28,950 bases of DNA from Bacteroidales bacterium. Its GTDB lineage: Bacteria; Bacteroidota; Bacteroidia; Bacteroidales; Muribaculaceae. Location of the stretch: the NCBI GenBank assembly GCA_004557385.1, contig SFEA01000032.1:1-28950 (forward strand), in the 5' to 3' direction. Below the pieces are notes generated by a model, which did no database searches, was not told the origin of the DNA, and saw only the letters and a list, made by a program, of their open reading frames with translations. Positions within the stretch are counted from its first letter, which is position 1; each line of letters opens with the position of its first letter. Both the position numbers and the translations under genes were made by a program. Below, piece after piece: positions 6,674-13,563 of the stretch.

Positions 6674-9139
6674 TTATATAAAGAGGTTTACATTGGCTTG
6701 TTCGGCGCGTTCCATATAACTCGCCACGCCTCCGATGGTCACATTGTCGAGAAGTTCTTCACGCTTGACGCCCATTACGTCCATCGACATTTGGCAGGCT
6801 ATAAACTCCACGCCATTGTCGATGGCTTGCTGACGCAGTGATTCGAGCGAATCCACTCCCTTCTTCTTCATAAGGTGACGCATCATCTTGGCGCCTATGC
6901 CCATCATATTCATCTTGGAGAGTGCCAGCTTGGTGCTGTCGGATGGCAGCATCCAACCAAACATCCGTCCGAAGATGTCCTTTTCCACCTTTGGCTTGTG
7001 CACCTTTTTGATGGCATTGAGCCCCCAGAAGGTGAAGAAGATGCTCACCTTCTTGCCTGTGGCTGCTGCTCCATTGGCAAGGACGAAGGTAGCCAAGGTC
7101 TTGTCGAGGTCATCGCTAAAGAGGATGAATGTCTTGTTCTGCGCACCTGTATGTAGCACGGCTGTCTCGCTTGCAGGCGCCGTTGCCTTTTCCACCTCCA
7201 CCACATGAATGCCGCCCTCCGAGCGCTTGCCCACGAAACGGTTTCCTGTGCTGCGGCACCATGCCTCGGCATCGCGCAGAAAGCCGGCGTCTGTGGCACG
7301 AATCTCTAGATGCTCACCTGCCGAAAGTTCATCCATTGCCTGCTTCATCTTCAGGATAGGTCCGGGACACTGTATGCCGCAGGCATCCACTTTAATCACT
7401 TTCATATTACTGTCGTCAGTTGTATTTGTTGTTTTGTTAGTGTTTTCTTTAATGTCAAAACCTTCAGGAATGGGCAATTTGGCTGTTGCAGCCTTGTAGG
7501 TTTTCAGTCCGCCAATGAGGTTGCGCACATCCTTATAGCCGTTTGCCTTGAGAATATTCGATGCTAAATAGCCTCTTAGTCCTACGCCACAGAACAGCCA
7601 TACGGGGCGGTCGGCAGGTATCTCGCTCATGCGTTCGCGCATATCGTCGAGCGGAATGTTGATGGCTCCGGGAATGGTGCCTAAGGCATATTCATCGGGG
7701 GTGCGCACGTCTATCAATGTCACGTTGTCGGTTTCAGCCTGTTGCAACTCACGCCAATAAAGCGGCTGCATCTTGCCCGAAAGAATATTACCAGCCACAT
7801 AGCCCGAGATAGCAACAGGGTCCTTGGCAGACGAGAATGGCGGTGCATAGGCATGTTCCAGACGGGTCAAGTCCTCAACCGTTGCACCATTCTTGATGGC
7901 AAGCGCATACTGGTTGATGCGAGTGTCAACTCCGTCATAACCCACTATCTGAGCCCCATATAGGCGTCCGTCGGCTGGTGAGAAAGTAATCTTTATGTCC
8001 ATCTGCAAGCTGCCGGGATAGTAGCCTGCATGGGCGCCGTTGTGGATGGTGGCAGAGAGATAAGGAATCTGCATCTGCTTTAATCGCTTGGCGGGCAGAC
8101 CGGTAGAAGCCACGGTCAAATCAAATACCTTAGCGATAGCCGTACCAATCGCGCCCTCATATTTCACATGATTGCCCAACACCATATTGTCGGCTACAAT
8201 GCGCGCCTGTCGGTTGGCAGGTCCTGCAAGAAAGTTTAGCCACGGCTTACCGGTTATAGGATGCGGATATTCAATAGCATCGCCCACGGCATAGATGTCG
8301 GCAACCGATGTCTGCAAATATTCATCCACCCAGATGCCTCGCATCTCGCCTATTCTCAGCCCGGCAGATTCGGCAAGGCGTGTTTCGGCACGCACGCCAA
8401 TGCTCAGGAGCACCATGTCGGCATGGAGGTTTATACCCGACTTGAAGTGTACGGTAAGTTCCTCGTTGTCGCGCGAAAAACTCTCCACAGCCTGTTCCAG
8501 ATAAAGCTTCACGCCCTGTTGCTCAAGATGCTCATGCACAAGAGCTGCCATAGAGTAGTCAATAGGCCCCATCACCTGAGGAGCCATCTCCACCACAGCC
8601 ACCTCCGCCCCAGCATGCTTGAGGTTCTCAGCCATCTCAAGCCCAATGAAGCCACCTCCCACGATTACGGCACGACGCACCCGACGCTCCGTGATGTATT
8701 GCTTGATGCGGTCGGTGTCGCTCACATTGCGAAGGGTGAAGATGCCTTCACTCTGAATGCCCGCAAGAGGCGGCACCACAGGCGATGCGCCAGGCGAAAG
8801 CAAAAGTTTGTCGAACGACTCTTCATACTCCTCGCCATCTGCCGTGCGCACGGCAACGCGTTTTGCCACTACATCAATGGCAATCACCTCACTCTCGGTA
8901 CGCACATCAATATTGAATCGCTTGCCAAAAGCTTCGGGCGTTTGCACAAACAATCGCTCACGCTCTTCAATCACACCACCAATATAATACGGCAGTCCAC
9001 AATTGGCATACGAAATGTATTTACCCTTCTCAAAGAGAATAATCTCAGCATCCTCGCTGAGTCGTCGCATACGGGCAGCTGCTGTAGCACCACCAGCCAC
9101 ACCACCCACTATGAGATATTTTTGTTTTGTTGCTGTCAT
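6674..9139 (-). CDS. Four-domain flavoprotein: CoA-disulfide/persulfide reductase-rhodanese-TusA-DsrE
   Basis: Residues 1-450 are an FAD/NAD(P)H disulfide reductase of the CoA-disulfide reductase / NADH-dependent persulfide reductase type: FAD motif GGVAGGATAAARMRR (12-26), single redox cysteine C47 in SYANCGLPYYIGG, second dinucleotide motif VIVGGGFIGLEMA (158-170), and VGDA at 285-288. Residues 465-555 are a rhodanese with active-site C517 (FCGVGLRGY). Residues 578-650 are a TusA sulfur carrier with CPGP at 591-594. Residues 665-821 are a DsrE/F-like domain with C782 in ACQMSMDVMG. Reductase-rhodanese fusions reduce persulfide, polysulfide or CoA-disulfide; the added TusA and DsrE parts suggest sulfane sulfur is passed along within one chain. 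A Thr/Asn-rich linker (about 562-577) separates rhodanese from TusA. The gene lies 12 bp after the thioredoxin stop. The true substrate is not shown by sequence. Confidence 0.9.
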   Translation of the reverse strand: MTATKQKYLIVGGVAGGATAAARMRRLSEDAEIILFEKGKYISYANCGLPYYIGGVIEERERLFVQTPEAFGKRFNIDVRTESEVIAIDVVAKRVAVRTADGEEYEESFDKLLLSPGASPVVPPLAGIQSEGIFTLRNVSDTDRIKQYITERRVRRAVIVGGGFIGLEMAENLKHAGAEVAVVEMAPQVMGPIDYSMAALVHEHLEQQGVKLYLEQAVESFSRDNEELTVHFKSGINLHADMVLLSIGVRAETRLAESAGLRIGEMRGIWVDEYLQTSVADIYAVGDAIEYPHPITGKPWLNFLAGPANRQARIVADNMVLGNHVKYEGAIGTAIAKVFDLTVASTGLPAKRLKQMQIPYLSATIHNGAHAGYYPGSLQMDIKITFSPADGRLYGAQIVGYDGVDTRINQYALAIKNGATVEDLTRLEHAYAPPFSSAKDPVAISGYVAGNILSGKMQPLYWRELQQAETDNVTLIDVRTPDEYALGTIPGAINIPLDDMRERMSEIPADRPVWLFCGVGLRGYLASNILKANGYKDVRNLIGGLKTYKAATAKLPIPEGFDIKENTNKTTNTTDDSNMKVIKVDACGIQCPGPILKMKQAMDELSAGEHLEIRATDAGFLRDAEAWCRSTGNRFVGKRSEGGIHVVEVEKATAPASETAVLHTGAQNKTFILFSDDLDKTLATFVLANGAAATGKKVSIFFTFWGLNAIKKVHKPKVEKDIFGRMFGWMLPSDSTKLALSKMNMMGIGAKMMRHLMKKKGVDSLESLRQQAIDNGVEFIACQMSMDVMGVKREELLDNVTIGGVASYMERAEQANVNLFI

Positions 9140-9151
9140 CGCCGGTTCCTC

Positions 9152-9484
9152 CTAAATATTTGAATACTTTTTAATAACATCCTTTAATTCATCCAATCGC
9201 ATAGCCCCACTCTGCCGCCAAATGTTTTCGCCGCCCCTGAAGAGCATAAGGGTAGGCACCGACTGTATGCGATATTGCATGGCAAGTGCCTCGGTCTTGT
9301 CTACATCAAGTTTCAATATACGAATGTTGTCGCCCAAATCGTGCTTTAGCTGCTCCAACACCGGATGCATCATCTTGCAGGGTCCACACCATGTTGCATA
9401 AAAATCCACCAAAGTCAACTGGTCACCCTTTATAATTTCATTGAATTTTTCCATCTTTCCAAAATATTTTAATTGTTCACTCAT
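9152..9484 (-). CDS. trxA: Thioredoxin
   Basis: This is a one-domain cytoplasmic thioredoxin that reduces protein disulfides. The active site WCGPCK follows LVDFYAT, and the cis-proline segment SVPTLMLFRGG is present. The 110-residue length is typical, with no signal peptide. I use the first ATG (9484); an internal Met at residue 11 (MEKFNEII) would also give a normal thioredoxin and cannot be excluded. It is the first gene of the redox operon, followed by the flavoprotein and oxyR. It may be the electron donor for, or acceptor from, the persulfide-handling flavoprotein (inference). More than one thioredoxin is usual in Bacteroidales, so the symbol is by family. Confidence 0.9.
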   Translation of the reverse strand: MSEQLKYFGKMEKFNEIIKGDQLTLVDFYATWCGPCKMMHPVLEQLKHDLGDNIRILKLDVDKTEALAMQYRIQSVPTLMLFRGGENIWRQSGAMRLDELKDVIKKYSNI

Positions 9485-9581
9485 TTCGTTAACTGTTCAC
9501 ACATTTCTACAGCAAAAATTAGCGCACCACTTGAAATCAAACGCCAAGCCTATGTGCCGCCTATTTTCGCAGCCTCTGCTG

Positions 9582-9614
9582 CAAAGTTACAAAATTTAAT
9601 CATAGACAAACAAA
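9582..9614 (-). promoter_or_regulatory. Promoter of the trx-flavoprotein-oxyR operon
   Basis: On the minus strand TAACTTTG (9589-9582) followed by C is a full -7 match. TTTG at 9614-9611 gives a 21-bp spacer; a second TTTG at 9610-9607 gives 17 bp. The leader to the trx ATG is about 95 nt. No other promoter is seen between the three genes. Confidence 0.65.
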
Positions 9615-9631
9615 CGATTACATCAATACAA

Positions 9632-9650
9632 CAATAGACAACAACTATTG
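9632..9650. promoter_or_regulatory. OxyR-like palindrome upstream of the redox operon
   Basis: CAATAG (9632-9637) and CTATTG (9645-9650) are perfect inverted arms with a 7-nt spacer. This includes ATAG-N7-CTAT, the half-operator form known for E. coli OxyR. It lies about 18 bp upstream of the -33 box, a good activator position. Caution: the right arm overlaps the start of the 23-bp tandem repeat and the site resembles repeat unit 7, so it may just be a degenerate repeat unit. Confidence 0.35.
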
Positions 9651-9830
9651 TTCACCAAACACCGCAACCATTATTCACCAAACACCGCAACCATTGTTTA
9701 CCAAACACCGCAACCATTGTTCACCAAACACCGCAACCATTGTTTACCAAACACCGCAACCATTGTTTACCAAACACCGCAACCATTGTTTACCATAGAC
9801 AGCAACCATTGTTTACCAAAGGCAGCAACC
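9647..9830. repeat. Tandem repeat, 8 units of 23 bp
   Basis: Eight units start at 9647, 9670, 9693, 9716, 9739, 9762, 9785 and 9808, of the form ATTGTTYACC followed by AAACACCGCAACC. Units 1-6 differ only at the fourth to seventh bases; units 7 and 8 have changes in the centre (CATAGACAGC, AAAGGCAGC). There are no spacers, so it is not a CRISPR. It fills much of the 9485-9986 intergenic region between the divergent redox operon and the plus-strand gene run. 9831-9950 shows nothing further. Confidence 0.95.
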
Positions 9831-9952
9831 ACTCCCAACCAATAATTCTTTCATATCCTGCCTCACCCCCGATGAAAAATATCCAGCTAAATCAATTCGC
9901 GCTTCGGCAGGGCATGTGTTATTTTTAATTTCATTATATCCAAAAACTATGC

Positions 9953-9961
9953 TATTTTTGC
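9953..9961 (+). promoter_or_regulatory. Promoter -7 box for the 67-aa gene and its followers
   Basis: TATTTTTG (9953-9960) followed by C matches TAnnTTTG and lies 26 bp before the ATG at 9987. No clear TTTG is seen at the -33 position, so strength is uncertain. Confidence 0.45.
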
Positions 9962-9986
9962 ATAACATTTAAAAGCATTGACTATC

Positions 9987-10190
9987 ATGGCATCTAAAAA
10001 AGAAATCACTGCAGAACAATATGAGCAAATGCTCATCGACCTTGAGAACGGAACGTTTGTACCAACAGCTAACCCCGATGCTCCGCAGCCTCTTTATAGT
10101 CCGTATGACAACTGGGCTGAAATGCTTGAGTGCGACCAGCTGGCACACGACGAGATTTGTGGCCAATACTTCGATTTCCTGAACAACTAA
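9987..10190 (+). CDS. Small acidic protein of unknown function (67 aa)
   Basis: The product starts MASKKEITAEQYEQMLIDLE and ends CGQYFDFLNN. It is acidic, soluble, with no signal peptide or membrane segment. I do not recognise a family. I take the ATG at 9987 over the in-frame TTG at 9978 because it lies at a normal distance from the -7 box at 9953-9960. The esterase gene begins 66 bp later and may be on the same transcript. Two cysteines lie near the C-terminus (MLECDQL, EICGQY). The coding claim rests on the promoter, a full-length frame and codon use like its neighbours. Confidence 0.65.
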   Translation: MASKKEITAEQYEQMLIDLENGTFVPTANPDAPQPLYSPYDNWAEMLECDQLAHDEICGQYFDFLNN

Positions 10191-10256
10191 AGGCGCAATG
10201 CCTCCTTCTGGTGTCAGTGCATGTTTAACCATCACAATTTCCAAACGTCAGTCACG

Positions 10257-11060
10257 ATGAAGAAGATATTGTTTCTACACGGATTTTTTGCTACCGGCAG
10301 CTGCCCTATGGCGTCGGCCTTGAAGGAGGCTTTCGCCGGGCGTGTCGAGGTGCTCACGCCCGACTTGCCGCTGCACCCGCAGGAGGCGTTGAATTTCGTT
10401 CGCGCCATCATCGACCGCGAGAAGCCCGACATGCTCATTGGCAACAGTTGCGGCGCGTTTCTTGCCCAAATGCTGGCGCCTGTTGTGGGCATACCTGCCT
10501 TGCTCGGCAACCCGCACTTCAAGATGACCGATTTCCTCAAGCCTCGCATTGGCGAACACCAATACAAGGCGCCTCGCAGCGACGGCAACCAGCGCTTGGT
10601 CATCACCGAGGCTCTCATCCAAGAGTTTGCCGAACTCGAGGCAACGCAGTTTGATTGCTGCAGCCCGTATTTCAGCGACCGCGTGTGGGGGCTTTTCGGC
10701 GAACACGACACGATTGCTCACTTCGAGCCTCTGTTTCTGGAGCATTACACCACAACTCATCACTTTCCCGGAGGACATACTCCTACCGAACAAGAAGTGG
10801 CTGCATGGTATGTGCCTTTGGCTGAGAAGATGCTTGCCGAATTCCCCAAGAAAAGCGAACGCTATTTCCGGCACTTCAAGGGCGGAATGTACAAGTACCT
10901 GCTTTCGGCGTTCGACAGCGAAACCAAAGAGCGCAAGGTGGTATATCAGGCGCTATACGGCGAAAGGGCTTTTTGGGTGCGCCCCGAAAAGATGTTTTTC
11001 GAAATACTGACTCGCGACGGCAAAACATTCAACCGATTCACCGAAACGGATATGCCATAG
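10257..11060 (+). CDS. YqiA-like alpha/beta-hydrolase fused to a DUF1653 domain
   Basis: The N-terminal ~195 residues are a YqiA/UPF0227-type esterase: MKKILFLHGFFATG, then the nucleophile elbow GNSCGA with S64, acid D151 in FGEHD, and H174 in FPGGHTP. The C-terminal ~65 residues match DUF1653: YFRHFKGGMYKY (203-214), VVYQALYGERAFWVRP (228-243) and a Phe/Glu-rich strand. DUF1653 is normally a free-standing ~70-residue protein of unknown function. I start at ATG 10257 (MKKILFLHGF) rather than the in-frame ATG at 10221, whose extra 12 residues precede the first beta strand and look like leader sequence. Substrate is unknown; YqiA shows activity on short acyl esters. The RmlD-like gene follows after 30 bp. 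Confidence 0.85.
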   Translation: MKKILFLHGFFATGSCPMASALKEAFAGRVEVLTPDLPLHPQEALNFVRAIIDREKPDMLIGNSCGAFLAQMLAPVVGIPALLGNPHFKMTDFLKPRIGEHQYKAPRSDGNQRLVITEALIQEFAELEATQFDCCSPYFSDRVWGLFGEHDTIAHFEPLFLEHYTTTHHFPGGHTPTEQEVAAWYVPLAEKMLAEFPKKSERYFRHFKGGMYKYLLSAFDSETKERKVVYQALYGERAFWVRPEKMFFEILTRDGKTFNRFTETDMP

Positions 11061-11090
11061 AACAACTAATAACCAAACCTGTACAAACCG

Positions 11091-11957
11091 ATGAAAAAGA
11101 AGATAGTGATTACGGGTGGCAGCGGATTTTTGGGCTGCCGACTGGCTTATTTCCTCAGGAACGAATTCAACCTGTTGATGCCTACGCACAGCGAACTGAA
11201 CATCTGCCGCGAGGATGCCGTGAAGGCTTACATCGAGGAGCATAGCCCCGAGGCTGTGATTCATTGCGCTGCGCTGAGCAACACCTGGTATTGCGAGCAG
11301 CATGCCGAGGAGTCGCACCGCGTGAACGTGCAAGGCACGGTGCGCATTGCCAAGGCGTGCAAATCGGTTGGCGCAAAACTCGTGTTCATGTCAAGCGACC
11401 AAGTTTACAACGGCACCCCTCTACTCGGGCCTCTTGCCGAGGACGTGATGCTTGAACCGGTGAACGTCTACGGCCGACATAAACTGGAGGCTGAGCAGCG
11501 TACACAATGGAATCTGCCCGATTCGGTGGGGCTTAGGCTCACTTGGATGTACGATTTGCCCGACAGCCGATTGAGGCTGAACAGCAACATTCTGGTGAAT
11601 CTGCAAAAGTCATTCAACGAACATTCTGCTCTGAAAGTAGCCACGCACGAATACCGCGGTGTGACCTACGTATGGGAGGTGGTACGTAACATCGTCAAAG
11701 CCCTCGCTCTGCCAGGCGGCATCTACAACTTCGGCAGCGGCAATTTGCTGGACAGCCATTCGCTGCAGCTGAAAGCAGCAGAGATAATGGGACTGAACGA
11801 CCCTGCAAAATGGGTTCTGCCCGACGAACATCGCTTCATCGAACAACCTCGAAACCTTACCATGGATTGCTCGAAAATCGCAAAATTCGGCATCACTTTT
11901 GCCGACAGCCTGAATGGCATCAAAGAGGCGTTGCGCCGACCTTTCCGAACTGAATAA
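11091..11957 (+). CDS. RmlD-like NAD(P)-dependent sugar-nucleotide reductase (extended SDR)
   Basis: This is an extended short-chain dehydrogenase of the dTDP-4-dehydrorhamnose reductase (RmlD) group. It has the Rossmann motif TGGSGFLG at residues 8-15, a conserved VIHCAAL, the VFMSSDQVYNG strand, and catalytic Tyr/Lys in VYGRHK. The 288-residue length fits RmlD. No other rhamnose genes (rmlA, B, C) are nearby, so it may act on another substrate; some RmlD-like proteins in Bacteroidota are stand-alone. It lies 30 bp after the esterase and 19 bp before the next gene, within a probable operon. Confidence 0.8.
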   Translation: MKKKIVITGGSGFLGCRLAYFLRNEFNLLMPTHSELNICREDAVKAYIEEHSPEAVIHCAALSNTWYCEQHAEESHRVNVQGTVRIAKACKSVGAKLVFMSSDQVYNGTPLLGPLAEDVMLEPVNVYGRHKLEAEQRTQWNLPDSVGLRLTWMYDLPDSRLRLNSNILVNLQKSFNEHSALKVATHEYRGVTYVWEVVRNIVKALALPGGIYNFGSGNLLDSHSLQLKAAEIMGLNDPAKWVLPDEHRFIEQPRNLTMDCSKIAKFGITFADSLNGIKEALRRPFRTE

Positions 11958-11976
11958 CCCCAAAAACCGCAAAGCA

Positions 11977-12279
11977 ATGACACCCGACCAACAAAACATG
12001 AACAATATGTGCTCGCATCTGCAGAGAAAGCTGTTAGAGCCCGATGGCATTTATCATGCTCTGTGGCAAGCCTTGCATGACGACGACACGCTTTCTGCCG
12101 TAGTGCGCTCACGCCAACTGCACATCTATCGCAATGGCAAGAAAATAATCATCTTGGCAGGCAAAGCACAGCCAAAAATCATCCGCGACGACAAGTTAAG
12201 CCAACTTTTAGCAACCGATTCATTCGCTCATCAACGCACTGACATAACACTCAACCGAATCACTGAAACTGACATATAA
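11977..12279 (+). CDS. Hypothetical protein (100 aa)
   Basis: It starts MTPDQQNMNNMCSHLQRKLL and includes HIYRNGKKIIILAGKAQPKI followed by a Ser/Leu-rich helix. I do not recognise it. There is no signal peptide or membrane segment. The frame is open upstream to 11914, but an ATG at 11977 sits just after the preceding stop (11957), and a later Met (11998) is also possible. The next gene begins 6 bp after its stop, so it is translated as part of a tight operon; this spacing is the main support for it being real. Confidence 0.65.
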   Translation: MTPDQQNMNNMCSHLQRKLLEPDGIYHALWQALHDDDTLSAVVRSRQLHIYRNGKKIIILAGKAQPKIIRDDKLSQLLATDSFAHQRTDITLNRITETDI

Positions 12280-12285
12280 AAAATT

Positions 12286-12993
12286 ATGGAATATCACAAT
12301 AAAGTAGCCGTCGTGACAGGCGGCGCACACGGCATAGGCAAATGCATTGCCGAGGAGTTCAGCAAACGCGGCGCCTCGGTGGCGATAGTCGACGTGCGCG
12401 AGGGCGACCACTTTGTGGGCGACATCGCAAAGAAAGACGTGCTGGAAGCCTTTGCCGACGAAATAATCAGCAAATACGGCAAAGTGGATTACATCATCAA
12501 CAACGCCATGCCGCTGATGAAAGGGCTGGACGAATGTTCGTGGGACGATTTCCAGTACGCCTTGGCGGTAGGGGTGACTGCGCCATTCTATCTCGTGAAA
12601 CTGCTCACCCCATATCTCGCCCAAGGAGCGTCGATAGTGAACATCTCGTCGTCGCGCGACCGCATGAGCCAGCCTAACACCGAGAGCTACACTGCCGCAA
12701 AAGGAGGCATTGCAGCCCTCACCCATGCCCTTGCCGTCACACTTCGGGGCAAAGCAAGAGTCAACTCCATTTCGCCGGGATGGATTGATACCGACTTTAA
12801 GGAATACGTCGGCGCCGACGCCGTGCAACAACCCGCCGGACGCGTGGGCAATCCATTGGACATCGCCAACATGGTGCTGTTCCTCTGCTCCGACAAGGCG
12901 GAATTCATCACTGGCGAGAACATCTGCATCGACGGCGGCATGACCCGACAGATGATTTACCACGGCGACCACGGCTGGATACTTTCAGAATAA
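12286..12993 (+). CDS. Short-chain dehydrogenase/reductase (classical SDR)
   Basis: This is a cytoplasmic NAD(P)-dependent oxidoreductase. The cofactor motif TGGAHGIG is at residues 11-18, the NNA motif at 72-74, catalytic Ser at 121-123 (NISSSRD), and the YTAAK active site has Y135/K139. It ends with the family's CIDGGMTRQM tail. The 235 residues fit FabG/glucose-dehydrogenase-like SDRs, but the substrate cannot be named. It is 6 bp after the preceding gene and 16 bp before the DUF1294 gene. Confidence 0.85.
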   Translation: MEYHNKVAVVTGGAHGIGKCIAEEFSKRGASVAIVDVREGDHFVGDIAKKDVLEAFADEIISKYGKVDYIINNAMPLMKGLDECSWDDFQYALAVGVTAPFYLVKLLTPYLAQGASIVNISSSRDRMSQPNTESYTAAKGGIAALTHALAVTLRGKARVNSISPGWIDTDFKEYVGADAVQQPAGRVGNPLDIANMVLFLCSDKAEFITGENICIDGGMTRQMIYHGDHGWILSE

Positions 12994-13009
12994 AAAAACA
13001 GGCAATTCT

Positions 13010-13282
13010 ATGAACATCACATTGGCATATCTGCTTGCCATCAACGTAGCCACGTTTTTGGTGTACGGCATAGACAAACTCAAGGCAAAACGCGCAAAGT
13101 GGCGCATTCCCGAGGCTACGCTGCTGCTTCTGGCGGCTGCGGGCGGCAGCATCGGCGCTTGGCTGGGCATGAAGGTGTGGCACCACAAAACATTGCACAT
13201 GAAGTTTCGATACGGCGTGCCGCTTATCCTTCTGCTGCAAATTGCTCTGATTGCCTATCTGCACATCAGTCTTGCCGATTAA
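13010..13282 (+). CDS. DUF1294 small membrane protein
   Basis: This 90-residue protein matches DUF1294: N-terminal helix MNITLAYLLAINVATFLVYG, then D-K-L-K-A-K-R and W-R-I-P-E (the basic 'DK..A..RRWRIPE' block of the family), a Gly-rich helix AAAGGSIGAWLGM, KVWHHKT and a last hydrophobic helix. Three or four membrane segments are expected. Function is unknown. It is the last gene of the 10257-13282 run; 13283-13440 shows no obvious terminator. Confidence 0.85.
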   Translation: MNITLAYLLAINVATFLVYGIDKLKAKRAKWRIPEATLLLLAAAGGSIGAWLGMKVWHHKTLHMKFRYGVPLILLLQIALIAYLHISLAD

Positions 13283-13386
13283 CCCCCTGCCAAAGACACT
13301 ATGTAATCGCACCACTCCTGGCACCGCAACAGCGTTGAATGGGCAGCAATTTGGCTCTGAAGCTCTTTTTCCGAACAACTTCACCG

Positions 13387-13430
13387 AAAAAACGGTGTAT
13401 TTGTACCAAAAAAACGGCATATTTGCAACA
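13387..13430. promoter_or_regulatory. Two 22-bp direct repeats upstream of the AraC-type gene
   Basis: Unit 1 (13387-13408) and unit 2 (13409-13430) are adjacent direct repeats with 18 of 22 bases identical, core AAAAAACGGYRTATTTG. The spacing is two helical turns, the typical arrangement of AraC-family binding sites. The repeats lie just upstream of the -7 box at 13452, so they are a candidate operator for the regulator that follows. Confidence 0.5.
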
Positions 13431-13451
13431 TCCTTATCAATATTTTTTTAT

Positions 13452-13460
13452 TACATTTGC
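13452..13460 (+). promoter_or_regulatory. Promoter -7 box of the AraC-type gene
   Basis: TACATTTG (13452-13459) followed by C matches TAnnTTTG; the leader to the ATG at 13564 would be about 100 nt. No ideally placed -33 is seen (a TTTG at 13422-13425 is 26 bp away, inside repeat 2), which would suit an activator-dependent promoter. Confidence 0.45.
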
Positions 13461-13563
13461 AGCATAACCTGCAACTACCGTTTAACAATATGGCATGGTT
13501 GCCAACCGATTCGGCTACCGCTGCTCTCCTAAACGGCTGTTTTGCAAAATGTTTTTTTAAGAT

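Noticed and set aside
8261..9163. A 300-codon open frame on the plus strand
   Set aside because: It is antisense to the flavoprotein, which has clear FAD and redox motifs; the plus-strand product is His/Arg-rich with no domain.
9647..9830. CRISPR array
   Set aside because: Units are directly adjacent with no spacers, and no cas gene is in the window.
9648..9845. A 65-codon frame with a repeating peptide
   Set aside because: It is the translation of the 23-bp tandem repeat from a TTG with no promoter of its own; the repeat is better read as DNA structure.
10221..10256. An upstream ATG for the esterase
   Set aside because: The extra 12 residues have no counterpart in the YqiA fold, which begins MKKILFLHG at 10257.
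12220..12972. A 250-codon minus-strand frame
   Set aside because: It is antisense to the SDR gene, which carries all catalytic motifs; no domain on the minus strand.
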